In this document: positions 55,701-64,000 of the stretch, in pieces | Numbering within the stretch: position 1 is the stretch's first letter | How the letters are laid out: the number at the start of each line of letters is the position of its first letter | The notes under the pieces: generated by a model | Databases searched by the model: none | What the model saw: only the letters and a program-made list of their open reading frames with translations | Told to the model about the DNA's origin: nothing | Position numbers and translations under genes: made by a program | Source: Bacteroides mediterraneensis | GTDB lineage: Bacteria > Bacteroidota > Bacteroidia > Bacteroidales > Bacteroidaceae | NCBI RefSeq assembly: GCF_025993685.1 | Contig: NZ_DAJPEN010000001.1 | Location: 2,356,001 to 2,420,000, forward strand | DNA: 64,000 bases | Reading direction: 5' to 3'

Positions 55701-56421
55701 TGAACGTGAAATGGCTTACATGCTGTATCTGGCTGGCTTCGACGTGAAAGACGTGACCATGACCGACCTGGTCAGCGGACGTGAGACACTGGAAGACATC
55801 AATATGGTAGTTTACTGCGGTGGATTCTCCAACTCCGACGTGCTTGGTTCTGCCAAAGGATGGGCCGGAAGCTTCCTGTTCAACCCGAAAGCCAAAGCAG
55901 CCCTCGACAACTTCTATGCCCGCGAGGATACCCTCTCACTGGGTGTCTGCAACGGCTGCCAGCTGATGATGGAACTGGGACTGATTACTCCGGAAGACAA
56001 GAAGAAAGGAAAGATGCTGCATAACGATTCCCACAAGTTTGAATCTGCCTTCCTGGGCGTGACCGTACCGATGAACCGCAGCGTGATGTTCGGTTCGCTG
56101 AGCGGCTCCAAACTGGGTATCTGGGTGGCTCACGGAGAAGGTAAGTTCTCATTGCCTTATCCGGAAGACCACTACAACGTGGTACTGAAGTATTCTTACG
56201 ACGAATACCCAGGCAACCCGAACGGTTCAGACTACAGCGTGGCTGGTATCGCCAGCCAGGACGGACGTCATCTGGCCATGATGCCTCATCTGGAACGTGC
56301 CTGCTTCCCGTGGGAAAATGCCTACTATCCGCTCGACCGCAAGAACGAAGACCAGATTACTCCGTGGATGGAAGCCTTCGTCAATGCCCGCAAGTGGGTG
56401 GAAGCTAACCGCAAGAAATAA
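52714..56421 (+). CDS. purL: Phosphoribosylformylglycinamidine synthase, long form
   Basis: A 1,235-residue single-chain FGAM synthase (purine biosynthesis step 4: FGAR + glutamine + ATP to FGAM). The N-terminal and linker domains precede a synthetase region with FAQINSEHCRHKIFGG, LKAETHNFPTTVEPFNGAST and GGGKGSWPIAG. The second half ends in a glutaminase domain with the nucleophile in LGVCNGCQLMMELG and the histidine in WVAHGEGKFSLP. The fused form is typical of Bacteroidetes and Proteobacteria, unlike the PurL/PurQ/PurS split. It is monocistronic with its own promoter box and terminator. Confidence 0.97.
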   Translation: MILFFRTPTNSVIATECNQELNAEDVKKLCWLYSDATVENEDNLKGWFIGPRREMITPWSTNAVEITQNMGLTGIRRIEEYFPVKDENADHDPMLQRMYHGLNQDIFTVDIKPQPIIYIENLEEYNEKEGLALSREEMDYLLKVEKDLGRKLTDSEVFGFAQINSEHCRHKIFGGTFIIDGQEMESSLFQMIKKTTQENPNKIISAYKDNVAFAEGPVVEQFAPADHSTSDYFIIKDIKTVISLKAETHNFPTTVEPFNGASTGTGGEIRDRMGGGKGSWPIAGTAVYMTSYPRTDEGRDWENILPVRKWLYQTPEQILIKASNGASDFGNKFGQPLICGSVLTFEHEENNEKYAYDKVIMLAGGVGYGTQRDCLKGTPEAGDEIVVLGGDNYRIGLGGGSVSSVDTGRYSSGIELNAIQRANAEMQKRAYNVVRALCEEDVNPIVSIHDHGSAGHVNCLSELVEDCGGLIHMDKLPIGDETLSAKEIIANESQERMGLLIEDEAIEHVRKIAERERAPMYVVGETTGDHRFAFEQADGVRPFDLAVDQMFGSSPKTYMVDKSVERHYENVSYDVTKLNEYLRRVLQLEAVACKDWLTNKVDRSVTGKIARQQCQGELQLPLSDCGVVALDYRGEKGIATALGHAPQAALANPEAGSVLAVSEALTNLVWAPLADGMDSISLSANWMWPCRSQEGEDARLYKAVKALSDFCCELQINVPTGKDSLSMTQKYPNGEKIISPGTVIVSAGGEVSDIKKVVSPVMVNKPKSTFYHIDFSFDQLRLGGSAFAQSLNKVGDDVPTVQNPEYFRDAFMAIQELVNKGLILAGHDISAGGLITTLLEMCFANVDGGMEINLDKIKCDDIVKILFAENPGVVIQVADKHKAEVKKILEDAGVGYVKIGVPTEERHILATFHDATYQFGIDYLRDVWYSTSYLLDRKQSMNGCAKKRFENYKQQPLEFVFDKSFTGKLSQFGLNPDRRTPSGIKAAIIREKGTNGEREMAYMLYLAGFDVKDVTMTDLVSGRETLEDINMVVYCGGFSNSDVLGSAKGWAGSFLFNPKAKAALDNFYAREDTLSLGVCNGCQLMMELGLITPEDKKKGKMLHNDSHKFESAFLGVTVPMNRSVMFGSLSGSKLGIWVAHGEGKFSLPYPEDHYNVVLKYSYDEYPGNPNGSDYSVAGIASQDGRHLAMMPHLERACFPWENAYYPLDRKNEDQITPWMEAFVNARKWVEANRKK

Positions 56422-56440
56422 TCCGGAACTGCCGGAACAT

Positions 56441-56486
56441 GATACAAAATGGAGGTGCGCTTGAAGTGTACCTCCATTTTTGTATC
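56441..56486. terminator. Intrinsic terminator of purL (bidirectional)
   Basis: Arms of about 16 bp (GATACAAAATGGAGGT, 56441-56456; complement ending TTTTTGTATC, 56470-56486) enclose a 13-nt loop. Strong T-run on the + side. Confidence 0.88.
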
Positions 56487-56651
56487 CTTCCTCCCGACCG
56501 AAGTCAGGAATCCCCTCCTCTCTACACCTGAATGAATCCCTTCATTCCATAAAAAACGGTGCACAAATCCGATTGCTCAGATTCATACACCGCCTGTATT
56601 CGGAATCCCCCTTACAGGGGTTTCCATCCAAATTCTCGTTTAGTTCAACTC

Positions 56652-57827
56652 TTACTGGAACAACTCCTTCAATTTCTCGGCCAAGGCCTCACCGCGCAAG
56701 TTCTCGCCCACCATTACTCCATCTGCTGTAATCAAATACATGGTCGGTACGAATTTCACCTTATAAAGTGCGGCTACTCCTGTTTCGTCCAGAAAGTTCG
56801 GCCAAATCAGTCCTTCTTCCTTCAACGCCTTTTCCCAGTCGGCTTTCTTCTGATCGATGGAAATGCTCACAATTTCAAAACCTTTTCCACTGTACTGCGC
56901 ATAGAGTTTCTTCAAGTTCGGAATTTCTTTCCGGCACGGATTGCACCAGGAAGCCCAGAAGTCAATTAGCACATATTTCTTGCCCTGACGCAATGCAGAA
57001 AGCGACACTTCCTTTCCGGTTTTGTCCTTCACCTTGAAATCGGGTACCACCGTACCTTCCTTTCCTGCCGGATAAAGTTCCTCTTTCACTTTCTGTCCGT
57101 AATAAGACTGTTGGGCCGCGGGAGAGAGTGCTTCGTACCACGGTTTCATGTCCTCGCTCAGGTAACTGGTAAACGAAATCATCATCAAAGGTCCCCAGAA
57201 AGAATCCTTGTTGGCCATGACTACCTGATGGTACAATGAGTCTACCGTAGTAAAAAATACCTTATCGGCAGCTGCTCTGGCCTTACCCTCCTCGCTCTGC
57301 CGCAATTTCTGAATCTTCGCCTGGTCTTTGACCTGATAAGCTGCCATCATAAGGCTGTCGAAGGCGGCAAATTTACGGCCATTAAGCGCATACAACGAGT
57401 CCAGATACGTCCGCGCAGACAGCAACGAATCATAACGCGCACTCAGCGGAGAGCCTTTTACCGCCAAAGAAGACAGATTATAGGAAACTCCCCCGTCAGA
57501 TTCCTTCTTGGCCACCAGCTTTCCCGTAACCTCCATCCGGGTATTTTCCAGCATAAGGCTTCGCGAGCCGTACGCATCTTTCACCAACAGATGGAAAGCT
57601 CTCGGCTCTTCCATTTTTCCTGTAAACACAAACTGTCCGTTGACCACCGTCGTATCGGCAAAAGGCAGCTCACTATCATGGCTGACCGGCACCAGCTGCA
57701 CATGTGTGCCGTCGGGCAAACCTTCAATATTACCTTTCAACACATAGCCATCTACCGCAGGCTGGCTGGTACATGCCATTGCCATCAAGCCCATAGTGGC
57801 CATACAAAAGAAATTCTTCATTTTCAT
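56652..57827 (-). CDS. TlpA-like thioredoxin lipoprotein with DUF4369 domain
   Basis: This 391-residue lipoprotein (lipobox MAMAC near residue 19) has an N-terminal DUF4369 beta domain (about 28-130; YVLKGNIEGLPDGTHVQLVP) and a helical middle. The C-terminal thioredoxin fold (about 255-390) carries the redox pair CNPC in FWASWCNPCRKEIPNLKKLY and a cis-Pro region FVPTMYLI. It should act as a periplasmic thiol-disulfide oxidoreductase. It is the third gene of the SusC-SusD operon, 9 bp after susD-like; such proteins recur downstream of SusCD pairs, but their role in uptake is unsettled. Confidence 0.9.
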   Translation of the reverse strand: MKMKNFFCMATMGLMAMACTSQPAVDGYVLKGNIEGLPDGTHVQLVPVSHDSELPFADTTVVNGQFVFTGKMEEPRAFHLLVKDAYGSRSLMLENTRMEVTGKLVAKKESDGGVSYNLSSLAVKGSPLSARYDSLLSARTYLDSLYALNGRKFAAFDSLMMAAYQVKDQAKIQKLRQSEEGKARAAADKVFFTTVDSLYHQVVMANKDSFWGPLMMISFTSYLSEDMKPWYEALSPAAQQSYYGQKVKEELYPAGKEGTVVPDFKVKDKTGKEVSLSALRQGKKYVLIDFWASWCNPCRKEIPNLKKLYAQYSGKGFEIVSISIDQKKADWEKALKEEGLIWPNFLDETGVAALYKVKFVPTMYLITADGVMVGENLRGEALAEKLKELFQ

Positions 57828-57836
57828 AATTCGATT

Positions 57837-59261
57837 TTATTTAGTGACGTTTTGTTCAATTGTTCCGTTTCCAGGATTATTGAGTGCCCCGGCCGGGAAA
57901 GGCATGGTCCACAAATGAGATGTCGGGCTCAAGGTATACTCCTTCCCCCCATAAGTCTTGGTCAGCGTCCGGGCATACGTACCTTCCTGATTATAACGGC
58001 GGGCATCCGCAAAAGGCACGATAGAGAAAATCAGTTCATTGTCCTTGGTGCGACGAATCTGCGACAGCGCCTCTTCCAAAGTGGAAGCCTCAGCCGGACG
58101 ATAAACTTCGGGACGGATACGGGTAATCCGTACGGCATTCAACGTATTCATCGCTTCGGAATAATCGTTGCCTTCGGCCAGCCGTGCCTGACACTCTGCC
58201 TTGATGAGATACACCTCACAGGTGGTCAGTCCTCCATGATTGAAATAGCCCGACTCCAGCGCCTTGTAATACGTATCATTATTATCCGTCTTCAACTTCC
58301 AACGCGACAGAAAACGGGCATCCCCTTCCTCGAAACGTGCCGCTCTTTCCACCGGAATATTCTTTTCGTAACTATCGTACACTGATTGTTCCCCAAAGCG
58401 CAGGTAATAGTTCTCCACATAATCGTATTGCATAGGAGTGGCAATCTTGTCATAATTGTCTGGATCGTCAATTGCAGCCTTATGCTCTTCATAAAATGCG
58501 TTCCAGTCGTAAAGCTGGTCATTCTGTGCCAAAGCCAGGTCGGCATAACGCAGAGCCTCACTGTAATTCTGCATCTGCAAGTACACACGAGCCAACAAGG
58601 CATAACCTGCCCCCAAGTTGGGATGAATGGCCGTCATGGACTGGGCCGGCAATCCCATCTCAATAGCCTCTTTCGTATCCTGAATGATGAAGTCATACAT
58701 ATCCTGAATGGAAACCTGCGTGTAAGGCGCATCAATCTCCGCACTGGTAATTAGGGGTACACTGCGCTTTTGGGCAGCCGTTGCCGCATCGTACGTATCG
58801 GCATAATAATTGACCAGCACATCGTAGCAAAGCGCACGTATCACCTTGGCATACGCCATCACCTCGTTCCGCTCGGCATCTGTCGCCTCAGTGGCCGTAG
58901 GCACATTCTCTACAATCAGATTACAGCTGGAGATGGCTCCATAAAGCACGTAGTAAGTTCCTTCATCGGAATTATTCAGCACAATACGGTCGGCCGATTC
59001 GTCCCACATATAGTTGGCACGGCTCAAGCTCGGCGTGTTCACCTGCGAATTGGTCAGATATACATCATTCAACAGATACAAGGCATTTGTCACAGGAGTA
59101 CGGCTGATGGTGTACTGGTCGCGGAGCAAAGCCTCAAAATCGGCCAGCGTAGTAGGAATCTTGTTTCCTTTCGGTGCAATGTTTAAATAATCATTGCATG
59201 AGCTGAGCAACAGGCAAACCAGCGCAGCTCCCCAATATAATATCTTATTCATACGTTTCAT
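57837..59261 (-). CDS. SusD/RagB-family nutrient-binding lipoprotein
   Basis: The 474-residue outer-membrane lipoprotein has lipobox LLSSC near residue 22. SusD features are NDYLNIAPKGNKIPTTLADF after the signal, TPR helices (GYALLARVYLQMQNYSEALR) and the C-terminal LNAVRITRI and ELIFSIVPFADARRYN stretches. SusD proteins form the lid over the SusC barrel and capture ligand at the surface. It lies 16 bp after the SusC-type gene. The ligand is not evident because no glycosidase or other enzyme besides the TlpA-like protein is present. Confidence 0.93.
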   Translation of the reverse strand: MKRMNKILYWGAALVCLLLSSCNDYLNIAPKGNKIPTTLADFEALLRDQYTISRTPVTNALYLLNDVYLTNSQVNTPSLSRANYMWDESADRIVLNNSDEGTYYVLYGAISSCNLIVENVPTATEATDAERNEVMAYAKVIRALCYDVLVNYYADTYDAATAAQKRSVPLITSAEIDAPYTQVSIQDMYDFIIQDTKEAIEMGLPAQSMTAIHPNLGAGYALLARVYLQMQNYSEALRYADLALAQNDQLYDWNAFYEEHKAAIDDPDNYDKIATPMQYDYVENYYLRFGEQSVYDSYEKNIPVERAARFEEGDARFLSRWKLKTDNNDTYYKALESGYFNHGGLTTCEVYLIKAECQARLAEGNDYSEAMNTLNAVRITRIRPEVYRPAEASTLEEALSQIRRTKDNELIFSIVPFADARRYNQEGTYARTLTKTYGGKEYTLSPTSHLWTMPFPAGALNNPGNGTIEQNVTK

Positions 59262-59277
59262 GCTATAAAAGTCGAGG

Positions 59278-62200
59278 TTAGAAATTCAAATACACGCCAC
59301 ACAAGTAGTTAGGTCTGGCATAGCCACCCAGCAAATATTTCGCATTACTGCTCTTGGCCCCCATAAACACGTTTTCCATACCCAACATAATGCGCGCATT
59401 CTTTACATACAGTTTGTGGCACACACTGGCCGGAATACGATACGTCAACGACAGGTTTCTCAACCGCCAGTTGGTAGCATCCAACACATTAATAGAGGAA
59501 TAGGCATACATACTCTCATAGTTATAGTTATAGAGTTCACTTTCTGCCGAAATATAACGCGGCACATTGGTATAAGCCTCATCCCCCGGTTTCCGCCAGC
59601 GATTTTCGATGTCTTTGCTTACCGGACTCATGCCAGAACCAATGAAAGCCACATTGGTATTCCGCATCTTGTGTCCTCCTTCAAATAAGAACTGTGCTGC
59701 CAATTCCCAGTTCTTCCAGCGCAGATTCGTGTTGACAGAACCATTATAGACCGGCACAGTGGTTCCCAGATAAACCAGGTCCTCAATCTCGGGAGGAGTC
59801 ATATCGGTGTACAGATTTCCCTTGGCATCATACACCTGCGGAGTACCCGTCTCGCTCAATCCGGCCCACTGGTATCCGTAAATCGCATTGTACGGATTTC
59901 CCACACGCGGATAGGCAGTGGGGTAATCAATCACCAAATATGCCACCGGCGCTTCCACATTGATGTAAGTCACCTTATTCTTGTTGTAGCCTAGCACCCC
60001 ACTCACATTCCAGTTCCAATCATTATTCCGGATAATATCTCCCGACAAGGTCAGTTCAAATCCCTTGTTTGTCATTTTTCCGTTGTTGATGGGATACGTA
60101 CTGTATCCCCATCCCTCCGTTGGCACTCCATTGGTATCGGCCAGCAAGTCTGTACCCAGTTTGTTATAATATTCAATCGAACCGTTCAACCGGTTTCCCA
60201 GCAAAGCAAAATCCACACCAATATTCAAGGTAGTGGTCTTTTCCCACCGCAAATTCGGATTCGGACGACTGGAAATCGTTCCCTGAATACCTCCCACCTG
60301 ATTATTATTGTTATAATAAGCAATCATGTAGGGAGCCGAATTCTTGGCGATATTACCTCCGATACCGTAGCTGGCACGCAACTTCAGCATATTGACCCAT
60401 GGCACCTGGAAAAACTTTTCCTGACTGATGTTCCACCCCGCTCCTACCGACCAGATAGGACGCTTCTGGTACTTCGAGCCTGTAGAAAACAGATTGGTCT
60501 TATCCCAGCGGATACTTCCGCTCACCATGTACTTCCCATCGTAAGTGTAAGCCGCATTGCTATATACAGACACATAACGGTTGACCAGTTCACGGATATA
60601 AGCAAAATTCTGCTGCCCGAAATAAGCATACCCCCACTGTCCGCTGAAATTACTCAGTTTCCCGGCGTCAATCAAACTATAAGTCAGCAGCTGCGGATCG
60701 TAATTGTAAAGTGTACGGTCGTCATAGTCCAACTTATCCTCCCGAGTTTCCGTACCCAGAATCATGGTCACGTCGTGCAGCTCGGCAAACGTTTTGTTGA
60801 AATCCAACTGTTGACGAAAGTTATAAGCATGTTTCGTATTGGAAGAGGTAAAATAAATATTTCCATACGGCAAGGCAAAAGTCGATGTACCGTCGTTATT
60901 GGAAGTAGAGAACGTGTTGACCATATTGCGTACTTCATACGAATCCTTGCTTTTCAGCTGTTCGTTCTTGTATTCCGCATATTCATACTGGAAAGAAGCC
61001 GTATATTTCAACCAGTCGGTAAACCTGAATGTCAGACGTGCAAACGTTCGGTTACTGAAATCACGGTTCTTGGTCTGATTCATCTTCATCTCATCCAGCG
61101 GCGTGATATCCAGATTATACAATCCGTTATCGTGCAGCAGATTCAGGTCATACACACTATAACGGTCGGCTTCCGTATTCGTGTAATACGCACCGTCACC
61201 ATTCACCAATCCATCGTAAGGCATATAAGTATATCCCGGTGAGAGAAGGCTGTAAGACTGCGTGGTACCTTTACCGTAATTCAGATACGTCCCCACCTCC
61301 AACGTCAGCCAGGAAGTCATTTTCGTAGAGTTCTGCAAATTGATGCCGATAGTTCTGTTTTCAGAGAATTTATCCTCCAGCTGATTGTTGCGATAAGAAA
61401 CAGATGCATTGAACGTATTCTTCTCCGTTCCTTTCCCGATATTCAAGTTATACTGTTGGGAAAAAGGATTACGCTTACCGTACTTCTCCACGTCCCGATA
61501 ATAGCGGTATCCCTGAGAAGCCAGCCCTGCCAGATTGCTTTCCATCTGATTTCTGGAAATACGTCCCGCGTAATAATTCAGGATATTACGGATACCCTGG
61601 CTTGGATAAGACATATTATCGAGTACCGTCTGCGCATAATTTTGCGCATCAGCCCCACTCAAGTGAGGATTCTGACTGGCCCACTCTCGCTCCAGTTCCA
61701 CCATCGTAGCCGAACTGGCCAGGTATTTATCCGCATACGTAGCGTAAGGCTGTACGGTCAGTGTAGCAGAGAAAGACACATTCAGTTCGTCCTTCTTGGC
61801 CCGCTTGGTCGTAATCACCACCACGCCGTTCGCCGCACGTGCTCCATAGATAGAAGTAGCCGCCGCATCCTTCAATACAGTAATGCTTTCAATATCTTCT
61901 ATATTCAAATCCGGAACACTCTCAATCCAGTTCCCGTATCCATCGTTCGTGGTTTTTTCCACCGGGAACCCATCAATTACATACAGCGGAGTAGTCACTC
62001 CGTTCATGGAAGTCACGCCACGGATTTTCCCGTCACTATATCCAGCTACACGCCCCTCCAACACGGAACCCATGTCACTGAGACGCTGTGTTTCCAGTTT
62101 CTGCGCATCTACTTTTGAGAATGCCCCTGTGGCACGCTCCTTGGAAATTGTCTGATAACCGGTTACTACCACCTCGTCAAGCAATTCTGCTGAAGGCTGA

Positions 62201-62532
62201 AGCACAATGTAATAATCATCCGTTCCTGTCAGTTTAACCCGTTGAGTTTTATACCCCATATAAGAAGTCTCAATCTCCTTCGTGCCCCGCGGAAGCGTCA
62301 GTGTGAAATGCCCTTGCATATCCGTGATAACGGCCGCAATCGAGCCTTTGGGGTCTTCATTCACCTGCTTGACGTGTGCAGCAGGAAGCGGTTCCTTGTT
62401 TTCATCCACTACAATTCCATGAATGGTACGCTCATGCTGGGCATAAGCCGGAAATGCGGACAAAGCCAGCATAGCACACAATAGCAGAAAGCTCATTTTG
62501 AACCGAATGTCGTGTAATACGTTTTTTCCCAT
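59278..62532 (-). CDS. SusC/RagA-family TonB-dependent transporter
   Basis: The protein (1,084 residues) has a signal peptide ending PAYAQ, a carboxypeptidase-regulatory-like N-terminal domain (about 37-115; IHGIVVDENKEPLPAAHVK) and a TonB box-like ELLDEVVVTGY. A plug domain follows (about 120-235; MNGVTTPLYVIDGFPVE, IESITVLKDAAATSIYGARA), then a 22-strand barrel ending in aromatic YLCGVYLNF. It imports ligand delivered by SusD with TonB energy. It opens the three-gene operon. No sigma/anti-sigma pair flanks it; the AraC/TPR regulator 160 bp upstream on the same strand is the probable controller. Confidence 0.95.
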   Translation of the reverse strand: MGKNVLHDIRFKMSFLLLCAMLALSAFPAYAQHERTIHGIVVDENKEPLPAAHVKQVNEDPKGSIAAVITDMQGHFTLTLPRGTKEIETSYMGYKTQRVKLTGTDDYYIVLQPSAELLDEVVVTGYQTISKERATGAFSKVDAQKLETQRLSDMGSVLEGRVAGYSDGKIRGVTSMNGVTTPLYVIDGFPVEKTTNDGYGNWIESVPDLNIEDIESITVLKDAAATSIYGARAANGVVVITTKRAKKDELNVSFSATLTVQPYATYADKYLASSATMVELEREWASQNPHLSGADAQNYAQTVLDNMSYPSQGIRNILNYYAGRISRNQMESNLAGLASQGYRYYRDVEKYGKRNPFSQQYNLNIGKGTEKNTFNASVSYRNNQLEDKFSENRTIGINLQNSTKMTSWLTLEVGTYLNYGKGTTQSYSLLSPGYTYMPYDGLVNGDGAYYTNTEADRYSVYDLNLLHDNGLYNLDITPLDEMKMNQTKNRDFSNRTFARLTFRFTDWLKYTASFQYEYAEYKNEQLKSKDSYEVRNMVNTFSTSNNDGTSTFALPYGNIYFTSSNTKHAYNFRQQLDFNKTFAELHDVTMILGTETREDKLDYDDRTLYNYDPQLLTYSLIDAGKLSNFSGQWGYAYFGQQNFAYIRELVNRYVSVYSNAAYTYDGKYMVSGSIRWDKTNLFSTGSKYQKRPIWSVGAGWNISQEKFFQVPWVNMLKLRASYGIGGNIAKNSAPYMIAYYNNNNQVGGIQGTISSRPNPNLRWEKTTTLNIGVDFALLGNRLNGSIEYYNKLGTDLLADTNGVPTEGWGYSTYPINNGKMTNKGFELTLSGDIIRNNDWNWNVSGVLGYNKNKVTYINVEAPVAYLVIDYPTAYPRVGNPYNAIYGYQWAGLSETGTPQVYDAKGNLYTDMTPPEIEDLVYLGTTVPVYNGSVNTNLRWKNWELAAQFLFEGGHKMRNTNVAFIGSGMSPVSKDIENRWRKPGDEAYTNVPRYISAESELYNYNYESMYAYSSINVLDATNWRLRNLSLTYRIPASVCHKLYVKNARIMLGMENVFMGAKSSNAKYLLGGYARPNYLCGVYLNF

Positions 62533-62692
62533 ACTTATATCTTTTTAGAAGTTATGAACTGATGTCTTCCCACATTCTTGCAAGTCTCCTATGTGCAAAA
62601 ATGTAAAAAAAAGATATAACATTGATATTAAACGCGCATCCAAATTCGACAATTGCCGCATTTGAATAACATTTTGTTAGAGAAAGAGACTT

Positions 62693-64000
62693 TCAAGCAT
62701 TTTTATGCATCGATATCACCTTGTTACGGTACTGTTTGGGAGGAATACCCACTGTATTCTGGAATATCTTATAGAACGTACTCATGGAATTAAAACCGAC
62801 TTCCGAGGCCACAGCTTTGAGCGGAATGTCAGTTTCCGGGTCGCTCAGCAGACGGATGGCCTCATTGATTCGGTAATTATTGACATATTGCGTGAAATTC
62901 TGCTGTGTCTGCTCATTAATGACTTGCGACAGATACGTCCGGTTCGTACCCAACAAGTCGGCTACCCGCTCCTTGGTCAGCAGATTTTCTTTATAAACCT
63001 CTTCTTCCTGCATCAATTTTTCCAAACGCTGGAACAAGGAGTTCTTCTTTTCGTTCGTCAACGAAGAAGCTGCATACTTCTCCCCTACAGAAGACACCGG
63101 TACAACAGACGCTTCCTCTTGTTGCTTCCGAAGTGAGGAAATAACCTCTTTCAACTGCTGCTCTTTCCGAATCGCCTCCTGATGCTGACGGACAATACTG
63201 GTGTACAACTGGTTCTGCCGCCTGTAACGATACCATAAGGCAAAAACCACCAACAGCACAAGAACCAGAATCCCCATGAGCGCCTGCTCCTTTTTCTCCT
63301 TTTGCAACAGAACCAGCTTGTTTTTCCGGATTTCATTTGCCTGATGTTCCGTATCATACTTGATACGCAGCTCACTCAACACCTTTTCTTTATCCGTATT
63401 GAAAATACTGTCTGTCTCCTGCTGAAGCTTACGCTGCCATGCCAATGCCTCAACATACTGTCCCATATTCTCATAGCAGACCGACAATGTATTAATCACC
63501 TTGTTCCGATAAATCTCACAATTCTCTTCTTTAGTGAACGCCAACGCCTTGAACAACAAATCGATGGCCTGCCGGTTTTTACCCTCTTCTGCCAAAGCTA
63601 TGGCATATTCATTCAGCAACAGCACCTTATACGAAGTCTGATTCATGTCATTCAAGGCCAATCCTTTCTTATAGTATTCGATGGCCTGCTGCCGATTGCC
63701 TTTGGCAAACTCAATCATCCCATAAATGGCATATACATTTCCTTGGTTATAATACTCATTTTGTTTCATGATGAATTCCGCTTCCTTGATATAGGACAAA
63801 GCCTTGTCATAGTCATGAAGCAGATAATACATATAGGATGCATTCAAAGCCCCAATAAAGATAAGGTAGGACGAATTCTGCTCGTGCCCCATCTCATAGG
63901 TCTGCAATGAATAAGTAAGCCCAGCCGGATCTTCTTTCAAGAAGTAGATACTGGAAATATTCCCGAGCAGAATGGCTTCCAACTCTTTATAGTGACACCG
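62693..64000 (-). CDS. TPR sensor / AraC-type regulator, partial (cut by right edge)
   Basis: The frame is open to the right edge; about 435 C-terminal residues are visible. They comprise TPR-like helices (about 20-215; ALSYIKEAEFIMKQNEYYNQ, AIEYYKKGLALND), a membrane helix (ALMGILVLVLLVVFALWYRY), a short coiled linker and a cytoplasmic AraC domain ending the protein. That domain reads LGTNRTYLSQVINEQ, LKAVASEVGFNSMSTFYKIF and IPPKQYRNKV. This layout of periplasmic TPRs, one membrane helix and a cytoplasmic AraC domain is a common Bacteroides sensor-regulator that controls adjacent SusCD operons. It probably regulates the SusC-SusD-TlpA genes downstream. Confidence 0.87.
   Translation of the reverse strand, partial: RCHYKELEAILLGNISSIYFLKEDPAGLTYSLQTYEMGHEQNSSYLIFIGALNASYMYYLLHDYDKALSYIKEAEFIMKQNEYYNQGNVYAIYGMIEFAKGNRQQAIEYYKKGLALNDMNQTSYKVLLLNEYAIALAEEGKNRQAIDLLFKALAFTKEENCEIYRNKVINTLSVCYENMGQYVEALAWQRKLQQETDSIFNTDKEKVLSELRIKYDTEHQANEIRKNKLVLLQKEKKEQALMGILVLVLLVVFALWYRYRRQNQLYTSIVRQHQEAIRKEQQLKEVISSLRKQQEEASVVPVSSVGEKYAASSLTNEKKNSLFQRLEKLMQEEEVYKENLLTKERVADLLGTNRTYLSQVINEQTQQNFTQYVNNYRINEAIRLLSDPETDIPLKAVASEVGFNSMSTFYKIFQNTVGIPPKQYRNKVISMHKNA

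Overview
The window comes from a gut-type Bacteroidales chromosome, most likely Bacteroides or Phocaeicola. The evidence is a SusC/SusD pair, several order-restricted DUF families (DUF4301, DUF4837, DUF4924), an alanine/glutamate-rich extension on ribosomal protein S16, and repeated TAnnTTTG -7 promoter boxes typical of the Bacteroidetes primary sigma factor. The species cannot be named from sequence reading alone.

Region 1-6610 is an AT-rich accessory defence island. It holds the start of a GIY-YIG/SF2-helicase gene cut by the left edge, an Eco57I-type adenine methylase, and a second short SAM-binding methylase-like gene without a visible NPPY motif. These three are transcribed leftwards from a long leader carrying small ORFs, a large hairpin and an intrinsic terminator just before the first gene. 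Behind that leader lies a decayed 3' end of another methylase in the opposite orientation. Next come an unassigned Cys/His protein and an AAA ATPase + RloB (TOPRIM-like) pair of the AbiL/RloAB type.

Region 6869-19640 is mostly more GC-rich core sequence: a lipoprotein, a 1,416-residue Dna2-like nuclease-helicase with an extra C-terminal Rossmann-like domain, an SDR dehydrogenase, two MATE transporters, a Crp/Fnr regulator, a duplicated-domain secreted protein, a LuxR-type regulator, an acetyltransferase and a DUF1349 lipoprotein. A complete IS1182-family element (19785-21596) sits 31 bp beyond the dnaK stop codon.

Region 21628-35535 holds dnaK, a PadR-PspC pair, a GNAT acetyltransferase, a two-gene LysO-type exporter, an RND efflux operon (TolC, RND pump, adaptor) with a divergent AraC regulator, and a DUF4301 gene. 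Region 35668-56421 holds a RelA/SpoT protein with a degraded hydrolase site, a DUF1573 protein, an OPT transporter, a secreted esterase, rpsP, a third MATE gene, DUF4837, a BlaR1/BlaI pair, the prfC-rfbD-DUF4924-LysE cluster, a Dcu-type C4-dicarboxylate transporter and purL. Region 56652-64000 holds a SusC-SusD-TlpA operon and an AraC-type TPR regulator cut by the right edge.

The most unexpected non-coding signal is a family of short intergenic arrays built from exactly 22-bp dyad-containing units: four at 27036-27123, five at 38471-38580, four at 51067-51154, and one lone unit at 14189-14206. Each lies 5' of a membrane-transporter gene or operon; two of them precede the predicted amino-acid exporters LysO and LysE. 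They are not CRISPRs and not coding. They look either like phased protein-binding arrays or like a REP-type intergenic repeat.
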